A stretch of 10,032 bases of DNA from Candidatus Omnitrophota bacterium (GTDB taxonomy: Bacteria; Omnitrophota; Gorgyraeia; JABMRN01; RBG-13-46-9), in assembly GCA_016782495.1 (NCBI GenBank), contig JADHYL010000016.1:1-10032 (forward strand). The letters are read 5' to 3'. The position numbers and the translations under genes are program-made. Shown piece after piece: positions 5,792 to 10,032 of this stretch. Position 1 is the first letter of the stretch; the number at the start of each line of letters is the position of its first letter. The notes under the pieces are model-generated. The model did not search any database, was not told the DNA's origin, and saw only the letters and a program-made list of their open reading frames with translations.

Positions 5792-6379
5792 TTACTTTAT
5801 TAAACCGTCGGTTTTCGTTTTTATCTTTGAATAAATCCAGGATGCGGCGGCAATTTTAAAAAGGGCACCCGGAACAAATGGAATAACACCGAGAGAGAAA
5901 GCCTCCGCGATGGTCAACCTACAGATTGCCGCAAGGCGAAGGACACCGCATGCATAAATCACAAGAAGTCCTATAGTCATCGAAAACGCTACGTAAAAGA
6001 GTCCTGGCGATTTAGCGCTTCTATCAATAAGCGCGCCTACCACAAAAGACGCTATTACGAATCCGATCAGATATCCGCCCGTGGGTCCGAGAAGATACAG
6101 TAAACCTGCGCCGTAACCCTGAAAAAGGGGCGCACCGAGCGTACCGAGCGCAACATAAGAAAGCTGCGCGATAAATCCAAGTTTTCTCCCGAGCACAGCA
6201 CCGCATAACAATACAAAAAACGTCTGAAGCGTTATCGGAACAGGCGTAAAGGGAAGTGGTATGCGGATATATGCACCTAGTGCCGTCATTATTATGAAGC
6301 TCATCATGAAAATAGCCCTCACAAAGGATTTTTTCACGATTATCTCCCTGCCTATAGATAGTGAGCTGATTATATGCAT
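5792..6379 (-). CDS. bioY: BioY family biotin transporter (ECF S component)
   Basis: 195 residues from ATG 6379, which has a clear GGAGG five bases upstream. A second usable start is GTG 6337 with GGGAGA upstream; it would give 181 residues, closer to the usual family N-terminus. BioY is the inner-membrane substrate-binding unit of the biotin energy-coupling factor transporter. Seen: about six hydrophobic segments, IPLPFTPVPITLQTFFVLL (40-58), GRKLG (64-68), and the family signature GPTGGYLIGF (98-107). No EcfA or EcfT gene is in the window, so it works alone or with units encoded elsewhere. A TTGACA at 6438-6433 lies in the 65-base gap after the receptor gene, but no good -10 is spaced to it. 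No biotin riboswitch or clear BirA operator was seen. It heads the lipid glycosylation genes, which it probably shares a transcript with. Confidence 0.95.
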   Translation of the reverse strand: MHIISSLSIGREIIVKKSFVRAIFMMSFIIMTALGAYIRIPLPFTPVPITLQTFFVLLCGAVLGRKLGFIAQLSYVALGTLGAPLFQGYGAGLLYLLGPTGGYLIGFVIASFVVGALIDRSAKSPGLFYVAFSMTIGLLVIYACGVLRLAAICRLTIAEAFSLGVIPFVPGALFKIAAASWIYSKIKTKTDGLIK

Positions 6380-6444
6380 AAATACCTCCGTATATTATGT
6401 GTTTACTTAGGGTACTATAAAAATTCTCTTTTGTCAATCTTGCC

Positions 6445-8310
6445 CTAAAATTTAACGCTGCCGCCGCCGAAAACGGCAAAACCGGGCATTTCAACCTCGC
6501 CCTGTTCCTTATACCTCGTGTCAAAAATATTGCTCAATTTTACAAAGCATGTCATCTTGCCCTTTTTGAGTCCTACGTCCTTGTATATCGTCGAATCAAG
6601 CAGAAAGTACCTTTTGCTTCCGATGCGTTTCCTGAAGCTGAAATTAATCTCCTGCGTAAACCCGAACGGCAGCTCACATTTCAGGAGAGCGGTTAAATTA
6701 TGTTTCAGGTATTCAAGAACGTATTTGGAGGTAATGCCTTTTTTATCCGTGCTCTCGAGATAAGCGTATTTCAGGGCAATGCTTTTAAGGGGCGCTGATT
6801 TAATGAATTCTTCGAACTCAAATGTAAATGATGTCTCTATGCCGTAAATATCAAAGTCGCCTATGTTTTCTGTCCGCCATGCGTCCTGGGGAGCGCGTCT
6901 TGTCCAGTCAATAACGCCTTCCGTATTACGCAGAAAAATCGTTCCGGACAAAATCATTCCGCGCGTTTTATAGCTGAGGCCGGTATCATACGTCCACCCT
7001 GTTTCCGGCTTAAGGTCAGGGTTTCCTATGTTCGCGGGGCTGGAGTAATAAAGTTCGGTGAAGGTCGGCACACGAAATGCCCGGCCGGCACCCCCTTTCA
7101 GAAAAAAATTAGGGGTTATTTCATAACCGAGACGCAAAGACGGTGAAAATTGCAACCCGAAAGTAGAATAATAATCCAGGCGGCAACGGGCGTCTAAAAG
7201 CAAATTCCCGAACCTGCTTTCGTAACCCAGAAAGGACCCGTTTTTTATGCGATAATGGCTGCCAAGGCTCGTACTCGAGATATCCTCGTTTCCGACGACC
7301 ACACCGAAAGAGACATTCCCGATAGAAGTCTCAACGCGTGATTTTATTTCCCCGCCGTATATATTGGTGGTATGGTCGTTTCGGTAGAAATCCCTTCTGT
7401 TCCTGTCCAGGATAAATTTATCCTGAAGCCTTTTCCAGTAAAAAACAGGCAGGATAGAAACCCCCTCTTCTTTTATCTCGGCTTTTGTGATTAAAAGCCC
7501 TGTATTTATGCTTTCTTCCTCGTTCGGATAGAGGTCGGAATAAAAGTTGCTTGCACCGAATTTTTTCGTAAGATATCCGAGAAAGGTTTCGAACTTCGTA
7601 TTTCCAAACTCTGCCACGCTATGAGAGGAGGCAATAAGGGTGTCGAATTCCGTTTCGGGAGCAAAGCCTGTACTCCTCTTCCACTCGACAGAGGTTCTGT
7701 TTTTCAACGGACCGGCCGGAATATTTAAAGATGCCGCACCGGTGTAAAAATCCCACGGCCCCGTAGCGGATGAAACGAAAAATCCCAATTTATCTTGCGG
7801 TTGTCTGGGAATAATGTTGATAGCGCCCCCGATAGCCCCTGATCCGTAGATAGCCGACAGGGAACCGTATTCTACATCTATTTTTTCCGTATCGTATAGC
7901 GTGAGCGGAAGGTCCATGTTATGGTGGCCGCTTTTAGGGTCATTAAGACCTATTCCGTACAGCAAGACAAGATTTTCTTCGAAAGGCGCTCCCCTTAAAC
8001 TTATGTCGGACTGCACGCCATAAGGGCCTCTTGTTCTTACGTCCGCGAGGGAAAACTTTTTGAGCAGTTCTGAAACTGAAAAATTTGAAGCTGCTTCTTT
8101 ACCGTCGACAGTAATTGAGTCCTTTCTATCCGATGAAACCTGGAAATCCACATTTTTCTCATCCTGCTTCTTGGCTGTTACAACGACCGGTTCTAGCCGG
8201 ATACTTTCCTCGGAAAAAGCGGTCCCCGAAAAACTATGCAAGATAGCTACAATGTAAACCAATGTTTTGCAGATGGTTAACAAATAGGCTAAAATTTTTT
8301 TTCGTTCCAT
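6445..8310 (-). CDS. TonB-dependent outer-membrane receptor, BtuB/vitamin type
   Basis: 621 residues from ATG 8310, two bases past the pabC stop; there is no strong Shine-Dalgarno, so translation is likely coupled. Residues 1 to about 33 form a signal peptide ending near GTAFSEES. RLEPVVVTA (38-46) is the TonB box. The plug domain follows, with DISLRGAPFEENLVLLYGIG (102-121) and IDVEYGSLSAIYGSGAIGGA (144-163). The 22-strand barrel carries RAFRVPTFTELYY and NPDLKPETGW, typical of BtuB-like receptors, and the protein ends in an aromatic residue (SVKF), as needed for outer-membrane insertion. Such receptors use TonB energy to import scarce ligands. No cobalamin riboswitch is visible upstream and no B12 genes are nearby, while bioY follows after 65 bases, so biotin or a related vitamin is a reasonable guess, not a demonstrated ligand. 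No tonB, exbB or exbD is in the window. Confidence 0.94.
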   Translation of the reverse strand: MERKKILAYLLTICKTLVYIVAILHSFSGTAFSEESIRLEPVVVTAKKQDEKNVDFQVSSDRKDSITVDGKEAASNFSVSELLKKFSLADVRTRGPYGVQSDISLRGAPFEENLVLLYGIGLNDPKSGHHNMDLPLTLYDTEKIDVEYGSLSAIYGSGAIGGAINIIPRQPQDKLGFFVSSATGPWDFYTGAASLNIPAGPLKNRTSVEWKRSTGFAPETEFDTLIASSHSVAEFGNTKFETFLGYLTKKFGASNFYSDLYPNEEESINTGLLITKAEIKEEGVSILPVFYWKRLQDKFILDRNRRDFYRNDHTTNIYGGEIKSRVETSIGNVSFGVVVGNEDISSTSLGSHYRIKNGSFLGYESRFGNLLLDARCRLDYYSTFGLQFSPSLRLGYEITPNFFLKGGAGRAFRVPTFTELYYSSPANIGNPDLKPETGWTYDTGLSYKTRGMILSGTIFLRNTEGVIDWTRRAPQDAWRTENIGDFDIYGIETSFTFEFEEFIKSAPLKSIALKYAYLESTDKKGITSKYVLEYLKHNLTALLKCELPFGFTQEINFSFRKRIGSKRYFLLDSTIYKDVGLKKGKMTCFVKLSNIFDTRYKEQGEVEMPGFAVFGGGSVKF

Positions 8311-8312
8311 TT

Positions 8313-9209
8313 TTAGCTACGCTTTTCACAATGTTCGTTAACAATTTCCTTAAAAAGCACTCTCAGGGCTTTTGTTACAGGGCCGGGTCCGCCCTTTCCA
8401 ACGGCTTTTTCCCCTACTCTCACCACAGGCAATATACCGATAAGGGAATTTGTGATAAATATTTCGTCGGATGCGCGTAAAAACTGCAGGTTTATCCATT
8501 TCTCCTTAACGTTGAGCTTAAGGAATCTGGCTGCGATACGCATAATCTCTTTTCTTGTTATGCCGGGCAGGATTCCCGAAAACCCCGGTGGCGTAAAGAG
8601 GTTATTTCTTTTTACCAAAAAGATGTTTGCGCCAGACGCCTCTGCCACAAAACCTTTCGTATCAAGAAGTATGGTATCGTCGAACCCGTTATTTTTGGCT
8701 TCGTAAAGACAAAGGATGTTATTTAAATAATTTAGCGTCTTATGCCCGGCAGTGCCGGATTTCTCGTTATGACATGCCGGGCAAATACCGGCTTTTATGC
8801 CTTTTATGTAAATGCGTTCCGGAAGTCCCCTGTAAGGCAACGCATAAAGCAAAACAGTGTTTCGTTCTCTTCCCGAAGGTGCTAATAGACCGGATGTTTT
8901 TCCGCGCGTTACTATTATTTTTATATATGCGTCTTTTTCACTTTTTTCCGAAAACCCATTTCTTTTAAGCAGCAAGTTTACGATCTTTAGCATCTCTGGT
9001 GTTTTTATTTTCGCGCGGATACGCATTTTTTTAAGCGTTTCCGAGAGCCTTTCTACATGCTCCCTTGCCAGAAACACGGTACCGTTATAGGCGCGCATGG
9101 TCTCGAATGCCCCGTCGCCGTATAGAAAGCCTCGGTCCAAAACAGGCACTTTGGTTTTGTTTAACGGCATAAATTTTCCATTTAAATAGGCTATCTGCAT
9201 TGCTTTCAT
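8313..9209 (-). CDS. pabC: Aminodeoxychorismate lyase (class IV PLP aminotransferase fold)
   Basis: 298 residues from ATG 9209, which overlaps the pabB stop as ATGA. An open frame reaches back to 9248, but the overlap start is typical of coupled genes; a GGAGG 14 bases upstream gives modest support, and ATG 9200 is another option. The enzyme is expected to split aminodeoxychorismate into p-aminobenzoate and pyruvate, for folate. Seen: LDRGFLYGDGAFETMRAYNG (24-43), the PLP lysine in GHKTLNYLNN (Lys157), the GFVAEASGANIF segment (186-197) with the family Glu, and SGILPGITRKEIM (211-223) at the phosphate site. The fold is shared with branched-chain and D-amino-acid aminotransferases, so the lyase call rests on its place right after pabB. 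It lies at the start of a packed gene run that continues into the TonB receptor. Confidence 0.9.
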   Translation of the reverse strand: MKAMQIAYLNGKFMPLNKTKVPVLDRGFLYGDGAFETMRAYNGTVFLAREHVERLSETLKKMRIRAKIKTPEMLKIVNLLLKRNGFSEKSEKDAYIKIIVTRGKTSGLLAPSGRERNTVLLYALPYRGLPERIYIKGIKAGICPACHNEKSGTAGHKTLNYLNNILCLYEAKNNGFDDTILLDTKGFVAEASGANIFLVKRNNLFTPPGFSGILPGITRKEIMRIAARFLKLNVKEKWINLQFLRASDEIFITNSLIGILPVVRVGEKAVGKGGPGPVTKALRVLFKEIVNEHCEKRS

Positions 9210-10032
9210 AATAGAGTCGTTTTCCTCCGACGGAAAGTCTGCAGGCAAGGGGCTGCAAACTCTATCGCTTCTATAAGCGCCTTCGCCTTGTGAAGTGTTT
9301 CCTCGTATTCTTTTTCGGGATCGGAATCATAAACTATGCCGCCACCGACGTGAAAATACAGGCTTTTTTCTTTGACAAGAAGCGTTCGTATCACGATTGA
9401 AGTATCCATGTTGCCGTTAAAACTTATATAGCCTATAGAGCCCGTATAAACAGCCCTCTTTACTGGCTCGAGTTCCTCTATGATCTCCATAGAACGTATT
9501 TTAGGGGCACCGGTGATGGAGCCGCCGGGAAAACAATTTATCAGGCAATCCATTGCATCGATTTTGTTTTTAAGCCGGCCACGTACTTCCGAAACGAGGT
9601 GGAATACAGTGGCGTATTCCTCGCATGTCATGAATTCCGTAACGTACACGCTTCCATATTCAGAAATCCGGCCGAGATCGTTTCGCTCCAGATCTATTAT
9701 CATGAGGTTTTCCGCATTGTCTTTTTTGCTCTTGGCAAGCTCTCTTCTAAGCCTTGTATCTTCTTTGGGATTGTTTCCGCGCGGCCTTGTCCCTTTTATC
9801 GGCCGTGTTTCTATTGTACAGTCTTTCTTTTTTAAAAATCTTTCCGGAGAAGCGCTTAAGATCTGTACGGGAGCAAAATTAAGAAAAGAGGCGAACGACG
9901 CGGGGTTTATGGTTCTTAAAATCCTGTAGAGGTAAAACGCGTCACTCTCAAGGTCAGTTTTAAACCTTTGCGACAGGTTGACTTGGTAAATATCGCCAGA
10001 TATTATGTATTTTTTCGCTTCTTCAACCGCCT
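9206..10032 (-). CDS. pabB: Aminodeoxychorismate synthase component I (N-terminus beyond window)
   Basis: The frame is open from the right edge to TGA 9208-9206, giving the C-terminal 274 residues; an internal ATG at 9703 is not the start. This is the chorismate-binding domain, which makes 4-amino-4-deoxychorismate from chorismate and ammonia. Counting from the edge, seen: SGDIYQVNLSQR (11-22), SPERF (61-65), ETRPIKGTRPRG (74-85), MIIDLERNDLGR (110-121), CFPGGSITGAPKIRSMEII, YTGSIGYISFNGNMDTSI, and GGGIVYDSDPEKEYEET near the end. The Lys in PIKGT separates PabB from anthranilate synthase TrpE, which has Ala there; this decides the name. The glutaminase partner PabA is not in the window. The ATGA junction with pabC supports a p-aminobenzoate operon. 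Confidence 0.94.
   Translation of the reverse strand, partial: AVEEAKKYIISGDIYQVNLSQRFKTDLESDAFYLYRILRTINPASFASFLNFAPVQILSASPERFLKKKDCTIETRPIKGTRPRGNNPKEDTRLRRELAKSKKDNAENLMIIDLERNDLGRISEYGSVYVTEFMTCEEYATVFHLVSEVRGRLKNKIDAMDCLINCFPGGSITGAPKIRSMEIIEELEPVKRAVYTGSIGYISFNGNMDTSIVIRTLLVKEKSLYFHVGGGIVYDSDPEKEYEETLHKAKALIEAIEFAAPCLQTFRRRKTTLL

Noticed and set aside
6380..6444. Possible BirA operator or promoter before bioY
   Set aside because: Only one half, AGTAAAC, resembles a BirA site. TTGACA (6433-6438) and TATAGT (6414-6419) are just 13 bases apart, too close for a normal promoter.
6024..6524. 166-codon minus-strand frame overlapping bioY and the receptor end
   Set aside because: It is an out-of-frame shadow rich in Cys and Arg; bioY and the receptor both have clear family motifs in their own frames.

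Overview
The window looks like chromosomal DNA of a Gram-negative (diderm) bacterium of moderate GC. It has a TonB-dependent outer-membrane receptor, a lipoprotein and a lipid-A-type sugar transfer module. The mix of families would fit an uncultured lineage such as Candidatus Omnitrophota, but that is a guess from gene content; no taxonomic marker is decisive here. Every gene I can support lies on the minus strand, so transcription runs from high to low coordinates.

Right to left, the first block is tightly packed: pabB (cut by the right edge), pabC (ATGA overlap), a BtuB-like TonB receptor (2-base gap), then after 65 bases bioY (biotin/ECF S component), an ArnT-like membrane glycosyltransferase (3-base gap), a DPM1/ArnC-like GT2 glycosyltransferase (14-base overlap) and a YdjC/NaxD-type deacetylase (5-base gap). 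pabB-pabC make p-aminobenzoate for folate. The receptor and bioY suggest vitamin uptake. The last three match the known three-step pathway that builds a polyprenyl-phosphate N-acetylhexosamine, deacetylates it and moves the amino sugar onto lipid A (Francisella FlmF2/NaxD/FlmK; Bordetella LgmA/C/B).

The second block holds tRNA-Leu(CAG), a small glycine-rich lipoprotein with its own promoter-like sequence and terminator, smpB, and the tmRNA gene ssrA. SmpB and tmRNA act together in ribosome rescue. The tmRNA folds convincingly at its tRNA-like end, at pseudoknot 1 and at helix 5, but its tag reading frame is unusually long (35 codons) and does not end in the usual LAA-type residues.

The left end (584-937) has no gene. 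It carries a strong bidirectional terminator, several perfect hairpins and an exact 17-bp copy of the tmRNA 3' end, a possible trace of an integrative element. Left of it is a sulfotransferase gene cut by the window edge.
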